Source: Chloroflexota bacterium | GTDB taxonomy: Bacteria > Chloroflexota > Dehalococcoidia > GIF9 > AB-539-J10 | Length of the DNA stretch: 7,494 nt | Reading direction: 5' to 3' | Assembly (NCBI GenBank): GCA_015222295.1 | Contig: JADFUZ010000067.1 | Location: 1 to 7,494 of the forward strand | In this document: piece by piece, positions 1 to 5,555 of the stretch | How positions within the stretch are numbered: position 1 is the first letter of the stretch | How the letters are laid out: every line of letters begins with the position of its first letter | Notes under the pieces: generated by a model | Databases searched by the model: none | What the model saw: only the letters and a program-made list of their open reading frames with translations | What the model was told of the DNA's origin: nothing | Made by a program: the position numbers and the translations under genes

Positions 1-2
1 GC

Positions 3-119
3 CGCTGTTCTTGGGTTTGTATTCACCCCAAGGATACGCCGCCTTTATTGAGTTGGCAATCCACAACTTTTGATTATAACTCCTCTATATTGGATCATGC
101 CTTCAAGGGAGAACTGTGA
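3..119 (+). pseudogene. HsdS C-terminal tail remnant, copy R0 (5'-partial frame)
   Basis: The frame is open from the left edge and ends ILDHAFKGEL-stop, with the stop TGA at 117-119. AFKGEL preceded by ILD is the usual C-terminal end of type I restriction specificity subunits (HsdS), normally LLPSILDRAFKGEL. Only about the last 10-12 residues look like HsdS; the preceding residues, translated from base 3, do not. This is therefore a tail joined to other DNA, or a badly degraded gene, rather than an intact hsdS end. It is the first of five such tails in the window (others end at 1984, 4178, 5481 and 5633). Its differences from the other tails within the last six codons are synonymous. The promoter and RNA of the RT module begin about 45 bases downstream. 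The tail assignment is fairly firm; the upstream frame is uncertain. Confidence 0.6.
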
Positions 120-163
120 GCAACAAGATCTTGACGCTGTCACTCATTCACACGCAGATCCAC

Positions 164-192
164 TTGACAATCCCGAACATCCGTGCTACAAT
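164..192 (+). promoter_or_regulatory. Near-consensus sigma70 promoter of the RNA/RT module
   Basis: The -35 box TTGACA lies at 164-169 and the -10 box TACAAT at 187-192, with an ideal 17-base spacer. A TG one base before the -10 (184-185) makes it an extended -10 as well. Transcription should start near 198-200. The -35 is perfect and the -10 has five of six consensus bases, the strongest promoter-like sequence seen in the window. It sits about 365 bases before the RT start codon, so it must produce a long untranslated RNA first. Confidence 0.8.
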
Positions 193-452
193 GCATTTGT
201 CAGGTACAGGGTTTGCCTGCACTGCGCCCCGCTCTGCGGGGCGTCCCGATCGGGTGACGGTTCCAGCTTGGAATGTGGTACAATACCACTGTCACAGACT
301 GGAACAACAGCGGGAGAATCAACGTGCTGACTTTAACAATCACACTTGTGTTCTCCATGTGAAGCAGGTTCCGATACAGGCTTCTGTATCATGGAACTTC
401 TCTGGTGTTGCGACACTAGGGAAGACGGGTGAGGAGGCCTTGCCCCCGTCAG

Positions 453-472
453 ACTCATACCGCGGTATGAGT
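453..472. repeat. Perfect 20-bp palindrome inside the RNA
   Basis: ACTCATACCGCGGTATGAGT equals its own reverse complement. In RNA it forms an 8-bp stem closed by CGCG. In DNA it could also be a site for a dimeric protein. It is flanked by GGAGGC (433-438) and GCCTCC (474-479), which can extend the stem outward as an alternative to the 424-429/445-450 pairing. A role in the RNA fold seems likelier than an operator because it lies about 260 bases inside the transcript. Confidence 0.65.
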
Positions 473-496
473 TGCCTCCCCGGTTTTGAAACCGGC

Positions 497-548
497 ACAG
501 CCTCTGGTCAAGTGAGGAAACATACTTGACTAGGGGCTGTTTGCTTTT
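497..548 (+). terminator. Terminator-like hairpin closing the non-coding RNA
   Basis: Bases 497-513 pair with 524-540 over 17 bp, two of them G-U, around a 10-base loop (514-523). A U-rich stretch follows (TGTTTGCTTTT at 538-548). That is the form of an intrinsic terminator, though the U-tract is interrupted by GC. It would end the RNA about 15 bases before the RT start codon, with read-through supplying RT mRNA. It may instead be a structural domain of the RNA. Confidence 0.55.
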
Positions 549-561
549 CTGAAGGCTTCAG
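549..561 (+). promoter_or_regulatory. Hairpin masking the RT ribosome binding site
   Basis: CTGAA (549-553) pairs with TTCAG (557-561) around GGC. The only Shine-Dalgarno-like sequence before the RT, GAAGG at 551-555, is buried in this small stem, 8 bases from the ATG at 564. RT translation is thus probably weak or conditional, in line with RTs that need only few molecules per RNA. Confidence 0.45.
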
Positions 562-563
562 TT

Positions 564-1958
564 ATGCCAGACATCAATCTTGGACACTTCTTCAGTCCAG
601 ATGCAGTAAAGGAGTCCTATCAACGCTACAAAGCTGCAAAAACGGATAGGTACAGGGCGACCAGAATCAGAATTCCAATGGGGTCAGATGGCATAACATG
701 GCAAGACTTTGAGCGGAATCTGGACAAGAACGCCGCGAACATCTCGCGACGGGTGCTCAATGGCTCTTATCAGTTCTATCCACTGCGTGAGGTAGAGGTC
801 GAGAAGCCTGATGGGGGTACACGGGTCCTCTCCATTGCCAGTATACGCGACGCTCTTGTCCAAAGACAGCTGTACGCTGCACTGTACAGCAGTGCAGAGG
901 AAATGTTCGCGAAACCTGGATTGGACAAGGTCTCATTTGCCTACCGCCGGGGCAAGTCAGCACCTTATGCGGCGCATCTCATTTGGCAGAGCTTCAAACG
1001 TGGTGGGTATGGCTATGCCTTCGATGCCGACATACGCAAGTTCTTCGACAATCTCAACCACGACCAATTGATGGACTTAGTTGAGGCTTGGATTGGTCGT
1101 GAGACAACGGCTGGTAAACTGCTGTGGCGGTACATACGCACGGACCGCGTACCTTATGGTAGTTACCCCCACAGTTCAGGATGGGAAAAACACTTCATGG
1201 AGAACAAACCCCAGAGGGTGCCTCGCCAGAAGGGTGTACCCCAAGGCGGCGCACTCTCTGGCTTGCTCGCAAACCTCTACCTTCACGAGTTTGACTGTTG
1301 GGTAGTAGCGGAAAAGGCCCAGCAGTCAGACTTTCGCTACTATCGGTACGCTGATGATTTCGTGATGTTGACACATACCGAAGAAGACGCATATGCGTTG
1401 TATGAACCAGTACGTGCCAAGCTCAAGGACTTACATCTCGACCTTCACCCTTTGGCCGGTCCTGAGAGAAAGACCAAAGTCTCGAACATTGCCGAAGGTG
1501 AGCTAGTCTTTCTCGGTTTTCATTTCATGGCAGATCGTGTTAGAGCAAAACCTGACAACATTCACCGTTTCAAGGATCGATTCCAAGAAGCTCTAGGGAA
1601 AGAAAGCAGCTTGAGGAGCAAGTCCCATGAATGGGATACTCGGCTCAGACTGGCAGTTCGATGGTGCGTGAACCCGAAAATCCTTGGACCTGAACCTGAG
1701 CAGTGTGAAAAGTGTGGGCTACCAACAGACCGTCGGCGTAGTTGGATGGCGTTTTTCGCATCGGTTATCTCTGATGTAGACCAACTCCGCCAGTTGGATC
1801 GCTGGATGCGGCAACAGGTATGCAAGTACTTTCGCGATCACTACAGGGTAAGGATAGGGCGCAGAGAACTGCGAAAGGCTGGTATGAGGAGTCTGGTCAG
1901 AGAATACTATCGTCAAAGGAGTGCACCAACAGAGGTTTGCTCCTGCCATCCATCCTAG
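564..1958 (+). CDS. Group II intron-like reverse transcriptase
   Basis: RNA-directed DNA polymerase of 464 aa. The RT0/RT1 region (GSDGITW, residues 40-46) leads into a palm with motif A FDADIRKFFD (153-162, likely catalytic D156), the QG motif GVPQGGALSGLLANLYLHEFD region (about 224-244), catalytic YADD (262-265) and FLGFHF (316-321). These resemble group II intron-encoded RTs most closely. The last 140 residues carry a CEKC pair (C381, C384) and a thumb-like segment (LDRWMRQQVCKYFRDH) loosely like the maturase X domain. No HNH/En domain is seen. No retron VTG signature is seen, nor the altered QG motif of diversity-generating RTs. It follows the structured RNA in one transcription unit. Its last codons run, out of frame, into an HsdS tail whose TAG supplies its stop. 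G+C is lower than in the modules downstream (sampled lines 42-47% versus above 60%), suggesting separate origin. RT activity is well supported; the biological role (defence RT or mobile element) is open. Confidence 0.92.
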   Translation: MPDINLGHFFSPDAVKESYQRYKAAKTDRYRATRIRIPMGSDGITWQDFERNLDKNAANISRRVLNGSYQFYPLREVEVEKPDGGTRVLSIASIRDALVQRQLYAALYSSAEEMFAKPGLDKVSFAYRRGKSAPYAAHLIWQSFKRGGYGYAFDADIRKFFDNLNHDQLMDLVEAWIGRETTAGKLLWRYIRTDRVPYGSYPHSSGWEKHFMENKPQRVPRQKGVPQGGALSGLLANLYLHEFDCWVVAEKAQQSDFRYYRYADDFVMLTHTEEDAYALYEPVRAKLKDLHLDLHPLAGPERKTKVSNIAEGELVFLGFHFMADRVRAKPDNIHRFKDRFQEALGKESSLRSKSHEWDTRLRLAVRWCVNPKILGPEPEQCEKCGLPTDRRRSWMAFFASVISDVDQLRQLDRWMRQQVCKYFRDHYRVRIGRRELRKAGMRSLVREYYRQRSAPTEVCSCHPS

Positions 1959-1984
1959 ATCAGCCGTTCAGGGGAGAGTTGTAG
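1922..1984 (+). pseudogene. HsdS C-terminal tail remnant, copy R1
   Basis: In the frame ending TAG at 1982-1984 the sequence reads LLLPSILDQPFRGEL, clearly the HsdS ending LLPSILDRAFKGEL with substitutions. Recognisable homology starts near 1940; the codons before it belong to the RT gene in another frame. The tail overlaps the last 19 bases of the RT gene (1940-1958). Its own stop overlaps the AGGAGG that serves the next gene. It is more diverged than copies R2 and R4, implying an older or independent origin. Confidence 0.7.
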
Positions 1985-1995
1985 GAGGTGCAACT
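1977..1995 (+). promoter_or_regulatory. Shine-Dalgarno presented in a small hairpin loop
   Basis: AGTTG (1977-1981) can pair with CAACT (1991-1995), placing AGGAGG (1983-1988) in the loop, 7 bases before the ATG at 1996. The SD overlaps the stop of the HsdS tail (1982-1984). This is the geometry of translational coupling between an upstream hsdS and its downstream gene. It fixes the start of the small protein at 1996 rather than further upstream. Confidence 0.5.
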
Positions 1996-2229
1996 ATGGC
2001 TCGTCGCCAAGTATACTCCGCCATCGTTGCTGCTGTACGCTCTGGGCAACTCGTAGAACCGTTCAGTCAATCAGACTTCCGATGTGCCTGCCCTGGATTT
2101 GGTGAAGGCACCTATCAAGCCTTTCTGCACAAGCATCGCCTCGGCAATCCAGGCGGCAACTCTGAGCTGTTCGTGCTTGTAGATCCCGGTCAGTTCAAGC
2201 TCCTGCGGCCCATTCTGTATGGGTTGTAG
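1996..2229 (+). CDS. Small basic conserved protein, possibly winged-helix-like
   Basis: Protein of 77 aa starting MARRQVYSAIVAAVRSG. The strong AGGAGG 7 bases upstream selects this ATG over the in-frame ATG at 1921. The layout has a helical N-terminal part (VYSAIVAAVRSGQL), a segment SDFRCACPGFGEGTYQAFLH that could be a second helix-turn-helix unit, and a C-terminal FKLLRPILYGL. The general pattern resembles small winged-helix domains attached to or near restriction-type nucleases, but no catalytic residues are visible and I cannot name a family. It begins the module of UDG-like and HNH genes; the next gene starts 37 bases on. It may bind DNA for those enzymes. Existence is well supported, function is not. 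Confidence 0.75.
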   Translation: MARRQVYSAIVAAVRSGQLVEPFSQSDFRCACPGFGEGTYQAFLHKHRLGNPGGNSELFVLVDPGQFKLLRPILYGL

Positions 2230-2266
2230 CAGCACTCGGTACCGAACAGGGCAATTCGGAGGGGTG

Positions 2267-2932
2267 ATGAAAACTGCAAAACCATTTGGTGATGTCAATA
2301 CAGCCACCATCCTGGTCATAGGCCACGATCCCCGCCTTCAGCGGGGCAAGGCGGAGGCTGAGTTCGCGTTCTTCTTCGACTACCTCACGCGCCCCAGGCC
2401 TGGGTCTCGCCCGGAGGCCAAGAAGTACGATCTGGCGCAGGCTGTTGTGGATTACGCCGGCGAGTTGGCCGGTCGCGAAGTGGCTCTGACGGAGCTGTAC
2501 GTCACCAACCTCTGTAACCAGTTCCTGGACCATGCACCGGGTTCGGGCACGGTCCTGATCCCCGTAATCCTGGCCCAGCGCGGCGTGGAGCAGATCGTGC
2601 AAACGGTCGCTGCCGGGCAGTTCAAGGTTATCATCCCGATGGCCGTTCAGACCTTCTGCCACTTATGCAAGCAAGGGTTCCTCGATGAGGAGTCTGAGCT
2701 GGTGAAAGACTTCGTCCAGGCGGCCCGCCCCCAACCCAACAAGGCCGAAGAGGGAATCTACCAGCAAAGCGGTCGAGCACCGTTCCTGGCCGTCTGTGGA
2801 CATAGGTTTCACCACTGCGGAGTGCCTGTCGTTCCTGTTGTACACGTCAAGCAGTGGCCATTGAAACCCAGAATGGTCAGGTATACGGAGCCGATGGAGC
2901 GAGCGCAGCGGCAGATTAGCCAATTGGTGTGA
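2267..2932 (+). CDS. Uracil-DNA-glycosylase-superfamily-like protein
   Basis: Protein of 221 aa from ATG 2267, preceded by GGAGGGG (2258-2264). An upstream in-frame ATG at 2219 overlaps the previous gene and has no SD. Residues 15-24 read ILVIGHDPRL, resembling motif A of uracil-DNA glycosylases (GQDPY in family 1). YVTNLCN follows at 78-84, then a buried-strand segment VIIPMAVQTF (121-130), and VVPVVHVKQW (188-197) with H193 where UDGs have their HP-type motif. This spacing fits the UDG fold, but the catalytic residues do not match a classical family, so substrate and activity are unknown. Between a possible DNA-binding protein and an HNH nuclease, it could recognise modified bases in foreign DNA. 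The reading frame is secure; the family call is moderate. Confidence 0.55.
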   Translation: MKTAKPFGDVNTATILVIGHDPRLQRGKAEAEFAFFFDYLTRPRPGSRPEAKKYDLAQAVVDYAGELAGREVALTELYVTNLCNQFLDHAPGSGTVLIPVILAQRGVEQIVQTVAAGQFKVIIPMAVQTFCHLCKQGFLDEESELVKDFVQAARPQPNKAEEGIYQQSGRAPFLAVCGHRFHHCGVPVVPVVHVKQWPLKPRMVRYTEPMERAQRQISQLV

Positions 2933-2974
2933 CCACGACGACATCTTCTCTCTACATTCGTCGCGTCCTTTGGA

Positions 2975-3006
2975 GGTAGATCAAGAAGCTGATGTCGTTG
3001 ATCTCC
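2975..3006 (+). promoter_or_regulatory. Hairpin ahead of the HNH gene
   Basis: GATCAA (2979-2984) pairs with TTGATC (2998-3003), extended by A2978-T3004 and, past a one-base bulge, GG with CC. The loop is 13 bases. It lies in the 97-base gap between the UDG-like and HNH genes. There is no T-tract, so it is not a standard terminator. It may affect translation of the HNH gene, whose own SD is weak. Confidence 0.35.
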
Positions 3007-3029
3007 CAGCATAGAGATTGGCCCACAGC

Positions 3030-3968
3030 ATGAAGCTTTACGTAGGAGTAACCGACAACAACTGGTTTCATTTCCTCGCCGAACGCCAGCCGGATGAGGT
3101 CAACTTCTGGCGCCCCGGCGGCGGGAGCTTTCGCGCAATCCCAGAAGGCGCCCCGTTTCTTTTCAAGCTCCACAGTCCGCACAACTACATCGTGGGAGGC
3201 GGGTTCTTTGTCCAGTACTCGCTCCTTCCAATCTCCCTGGCCTGGGCCGCCTTTGAGCAGAAGAACGGCGCTCCAGATTTCGAGGCTTTCCGCCAAAAGA
3301 TACTCGGCTACCGCAGCTCCAAAGCTCCAACCACTCCTGATCCGCAGATCGGCTGCCTCGTGCTGGTCGAGCCGTTCTTCTTCGCCCGCGAGGACTGGAT
3401 TCCCATCCCCGATGACTGGAGCTCCGGCATCCGCCGAGGCAAGACGTACGACACATCCGACCCCAGCGGCGAGCGGCTGTGGCAGGCCGTGCAAGAGCGT
3501 CTGCCCAGATATGAGCGACCACCGGGTTGGAAGGATAGTGCTGACGTTGGTGTCGTGGAGTCGCCGCGATACGGCGATGAGTATCTGATACGCCCACGGC
3601 TCGGCCAGGGCGCTTTCAGAGTCCTTGTGACCGAGGCGTACACTCGCCGCTGTGCAATGACAGGGGAACGTACGCTACCAGCACTGGTGGCCGCACATAT
3701 CAAGGCCTATGGCAAGTCCGGTCCCCATAGGGTGGACAACGGCCTCTTGTTGAGAGCGGATCTGCATATGCTCTTGGATCAAGGGTACCTGACGCTGACA
3801 AAGAAGTACCACATCGAGGTCAGCCGGCGGATCAAGGAAGAGTTTGAGAACGGACAAGAATACTACGCCTTACACGGGAGACCGTTGGCCATTCTGCCGC
3901 AACAGGAATTTGAACGCCCGTCGCCAGAGTTCATCGAGTGGCACAATGAGCAGGTTTTCTCTGAATAG
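3030..3968 (+). CDS. HNH endonuclease with a family-specific N-terminal domain
   Basis: Protein of 312 aa. The ATG at 3030 gives MKLYVGVTDNNWF, a natural family start; a TTG at 3018 would add four residues. Residues 1-165 form one domain (EVNFWRPGGGSFRAIPEGAPFLFKLH, then GGGFF and WIPIPDDW), probably a recognition module; PUA/EVE-like base reading is a guess. Residues 194-260 are an HNH nuclease of the HNH_2 type: CAMTG (208-212), AAHI with H223, VDNGLLLRADLH with N237 and H246, and D250. These residues look intact, so metal-dependent DNA cleavage is expected. The pairing of a sensor-like domain with HNH is typical of modification-dependent restriction enzymes. It follows the UDG-like gene on the same strand. 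The next tail remnant begins about 30-100 bases after its stop. HNH call is strong; the role is inferred. Confidence 0.87.
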   Translation: MKLYVGVTDNNWFHFLAERQPDEVNFWRPGGGSFRAIPEGAPFLFKLHSPHNYIVGGGFFVQYSLLPISLAWAAFEQKNGAPDFEAFRQKILGYRSSKAPTTPDPQIGCLVLVEPFFFAREDWIPIPDDWSSGIRRGKTYDTSDPSGERLWQAVQERLPRYERPPGWKDSADVGVVESPRYGDEYLIRPRLGQGAFRVLVTEAYTRRCAMTGERTLPALVAAHIKAYGKSGPHRVDNGLLLRADLHMLLDQGYLTLTKKYHIEVSRRIKEEFENGQEYYALHGRPLAILPQQEFERPSPEFIEWHNEQVFSE

Positions 3969-3995
3969 ACCAGAGTAGGGCATAACTCACAATGA

Positions 3996-4178
3996 TGTGC
4001 GAACTACCGCAAGATCGAATGCCTGAGGCTGAGGTCAGTCTGCGGCTGGCGTTTCACCTACTCGCATTTCCAGGCAGCTAGGGACGAAGCGGTGAGGCAA
4101 CACCACGCTGCCACCACCGCCGCCCTGGATGCGCTTCTGCCCTCCATCCTCGATCGGGCGTTCAAGGGGGAGTTGTAG
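3996..4178 (+). pseudogene. hsdS: HsdS C-terminal tail remnant, copy R2 (longest)
   Basis: This frame is open from 3996 to TAG at 4176-4178. From about 4074 it reads ARDEAVRQHHAATTAALD and then ALLPSILDRAFKGEL, the coiled-coil-plus-tail end of HsdS (about 35 residues). The codons before 4074 are not obviously HsdS, so the join with foreign DNA lies near there. It has no start codon or SD of its own. It shares 43 of 46 bases with copy R4 over the last part, but R4 lacks 11 codons between FQA and ATTAALD. The PD-(D/E)XK gene starts 66 bases after its stop. Confidence 0.8.
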
Positions 4179-4244
4179 GAAAAGCAAAGCACGCAGCACA
4201 GGTGCGAGTCCACAGAGATGAAAAGCTGAAGGAGTGAGGGGAGT

Positions 4245-5456
4245 ATGCAGGTGTATCCATATCTGGTTCAGGAAGATGCGTCAGGCGAATCGCTTCAGCC
4301 AATAGAACACCGGGAACGTACGTACGATGAAGCCTGGCTCCAGGAATTACTCCGGGGAAATCCCGAGATCCTGCCGGTTGCCAAAATCGAGCCCATATTC
4401 TACCCGCTGATCCCCATCGGGCGCGAAGTTCCCACAGGAACCGGCGCGATCGACAACCTGTTCATCAGCCCCCGGGGTTACCTGGTGCTGGTCGAAACGA
4501 AGCTTTGGCGGAACCCCGAGGCCAAGCGAGAGGTTGTGGCCCAGGCGATTGACTATGCCAGCGCCGTATCCAAGTGGAACTACAGCCGGCTGGACGAGGT
4601 CACCAGGGGGTATACCAGGAAGTATGAAGACACCGAGATGGTTCTGGCCGATTGGGTGGAGAAGCAATGTGGCCCCATAGAAAGCGGACGGCTCTTCTTC
4701 GAGGAGACTGTCGCCAAGAATCTCAGGCTGGGGCGCTTCCTTGCCCTGATCGTAGGTGATCGGATACGGCGATCCGTCGTTGAAATGCTGAGCTATGTCA
4801 ACAAGTACCCACACCTGGCCACTGACGTAGGGCTGGTCGAGCTACAGTGCTACCGATGGAAGAAGGAACAGGATTGGCCTCTGCTTGTCGTTCCCAGCAT
4901 CGTGGCACGCACCGAGGTCGTTGAACGCTCGGTCATTCAGGTAACGCTCAAACAAGACGGCACCTACCAGGTTGACGCCCAGCAGGAAAGGGTGGAGGAG
5001 AAAGACAGAGGACGCAGAAGGGTAACTCTGACAGAAGAAGCCTTCTGGGAACTGTTGGAGGAGCAGGCCTCAGACGCTTACGAGATTGCTCGCCAGCTCA
5101 TTGAGAGGTATCGAGAGAGGGATGGAATCTCGATCGACCCGATGGAGAGCTCGATCGTCGCAAGACTAGATGTCCAAGGCACGGGACGACGAGTCTCGCT
5201 CTTCTTCATCAACAAGAACGGATCACTTTACGTATGGCCAGGGGCCATTAGAAATCAGCTCGCACTGGCAGGGTTTCGGCGCGCCTTGGCTAACTCCTAT
5301 GAGGCTCACACGAGAGACATCCTGAACATGGACAAAGCGCGCAAGGACTTTGCGCGTTCCATCGCGGAAGTGGACATTGACGAGTTCATGTCTGCTGTTG
5401 ATGCCTTCATTGAGGAAATGCAGCTTGCTGGGCCTGTCAACGACTCAAGCCATTGA
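4245..5456 (+). CDS. PD-(D/E)XK nuclease family protein (NucS/DUF91-like core)
   Basis: Protein of 403 aa, ATG preceded by GGAG (4231-4234) and a purine-rich GAGGGGAG. The nuclease core is clear: helix E (WLQELLRGNPEIL, 31-43), strand with GAIDNLFIS (D70), strand LVLVETKLWRN (E84, K86), and QAIDYA (Q100, Y104), which is the D-E-K-Q pattern of the PD-(D/E)XK fold. The GNPEIL...D...ETK arrangement is seen in NucS/DUF91-type and related restriction-like nucleases. The central and C-terminal parts (about 210-400) are alpha-rich, with an ERVEEKDRGRRR charged stretch and a region VARLDVQGTGRRVSLFF; no family is recognised there. It stands alone between two HsdS tails, and its stop is only 4 bases before copy R3. 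Catalytic residues are present, so an active DNA nuclease is likely; the target is unknown. Confidence 0.85.
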   Translation: MQVYPYLVQEDASGESLQPIEHRERTYDEAWLQELLRGNPEILPVAKIEPIFYPLIPIGREVPTGTGAIDNLFISPRGYLVLVETKLWRNPEAKREVVAQAIDYASAVSKWNYSRLDEVTRGYTRKYEDTEMVLADWVEKQCGPIESGRLFFEETVAKNLRLGRFLALIVGDRIRRSVVEMLSYVNKYPHLATDVGLVELQCYRWKKEQDWPLLVVPSIVARTEVVERSVIQVTLKQDGTYQVDAQQERVEEKDRGRRRVTLTEEAFWELLEEQASDAYEIARQLIERYRERDGISIDPMESSIVARLDVQGTGRRVSLFFINKNGSLYVWPGAIRNQLALAGFRRALANSYEAHTRDILNMDKARKDFARSIAEVDIDEFMSAVDAFIEEMQLAGPVNDSSH

Positions 5457-5457
5457 C

Positions 5458-5481
5458 CCGGCGTTCAAGGGGGAGTTGTGA
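5458..5481 (+). pseudogene. HsdS C-terminal tail remnant, copy R3 (minimal)
   Basis: PAFKGEL-stop is read in a frame different from the preceding nuclease gene. Homology to R2 and R4 starts at about 5460 and covers only the last seven codons, ending at TGA (5479-5481). From 5461 to the base before the second stop base it is identical to R2 and R4. So short a block would pass as chance alone; its exact match and its place in the series of tails make it convincing. Confidence 0.65.
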
Positions 5482-5483
5482 AT

Positions 5484-5555
5484 CACGAAAGCCACGAAGT
5501 GGACGAAAGACGCGAAAGGCTTTCGTGCGTTTCGCGCCCTTTCGTGTCCTTCGTG
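5484..5555. repeat. Imperfect inverted repeat of 9-nt units
   Basis: The left arm is four 9-base units: CACGAAAGC, CACGAAGTG, GACGAAAGA, CGCGAAAGG (5484-5519). The right arm (5520-5555) carries four units of the opposite sense: CTTTCGTGC, GTTTCGCGC, CCTTTCGTG, TCCTTCGTG. The centre CGCGAAAG/CTTTCGTG gives 8 bp around one base, and the arms can pair imperfectly along their length. CACGAA/TTCGTG elements of this style occur as dispersed repeats in several environmental phyla. It lies exactly between HsdS tails R3 and R4, with 2 bases to the former stop and no spacer to the latter block. Confidence 0.75.

Larger units (their letters stand above)
199..548 (+). ncRNA. Structured non-coding RNA upstream of the reverse transcriptase
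   Basis: From the predicted start near 199 to the U-rich tract ending near 548, almost every segment can pair. Stems read by eye: 225-232 with 236-243 (8 bp, GC-rich, loop TCT); 260-266 with 299-305, enclosing 275-280 with 284-289; 313-318 with 351-356; 368-372 plus 373-379 with 384-390 plus 393-397 (12 bp with a 2-base bulge); 402-408 with 413-419; 424-429 with 445-450; 453-460 with 465-472; 480-485 with 490-495; and 497-513 with 524-540. Two further pairings cross these and could form pseudoknots (254-258 with 291-295; 433-438 with 474-479). A convincing protein frame is absent. The position, between a strong promoter and an RT gene, matches RNAs that serve as template or cofactor for retrons and defence RTs. 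The RNA family is not recognised; both ends are predicted. Confidence 0.7.

Noticed and set aside
116..529. 137-aa open frame across the leader, and the 70-330 frame
   Set aside because: They overlap the promoter and the densely paired RNA, have no SD, and show no protein-like composition. The RNA structure explains the stretch better.
199..1958. Retron or diversity-generating retroelement
   Set aside because: The RT lacks the retron VTG and NAxxH signatures and the altered QG motif of DGR RTs. No template/variable repeat pair was seen.
164..2000. Complete group II intron
   Set aside because: No 34-nt domain V or domain VI could be found after the RT. There is no clear GTGYG 5' end, and the RT lacks a clear maturase/En ending. 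Only the RT lineage looks group II-like.
2195..3494. Long minus-strand frames (2195-2662, 2952-3494) and similar ones at 4347-4814 and 5674-6003
   Set aside because: They mirror strongly supported + strand genes with recognisable motifs. Their translations show low-complexity antisense composition and no SD.
4201..4211. T-arm-like GGTGCGAGTCC suggesting a tRNA fragment used as an att site
   Set aside because: No T-stem partner, acceptor stem or anticodon arm is found around it.
5484..5555. CRISPR-like array
   Set aside because: The repeats are 9-nt units arranged as two opposed arms without spacers. It is an inverted repeat.
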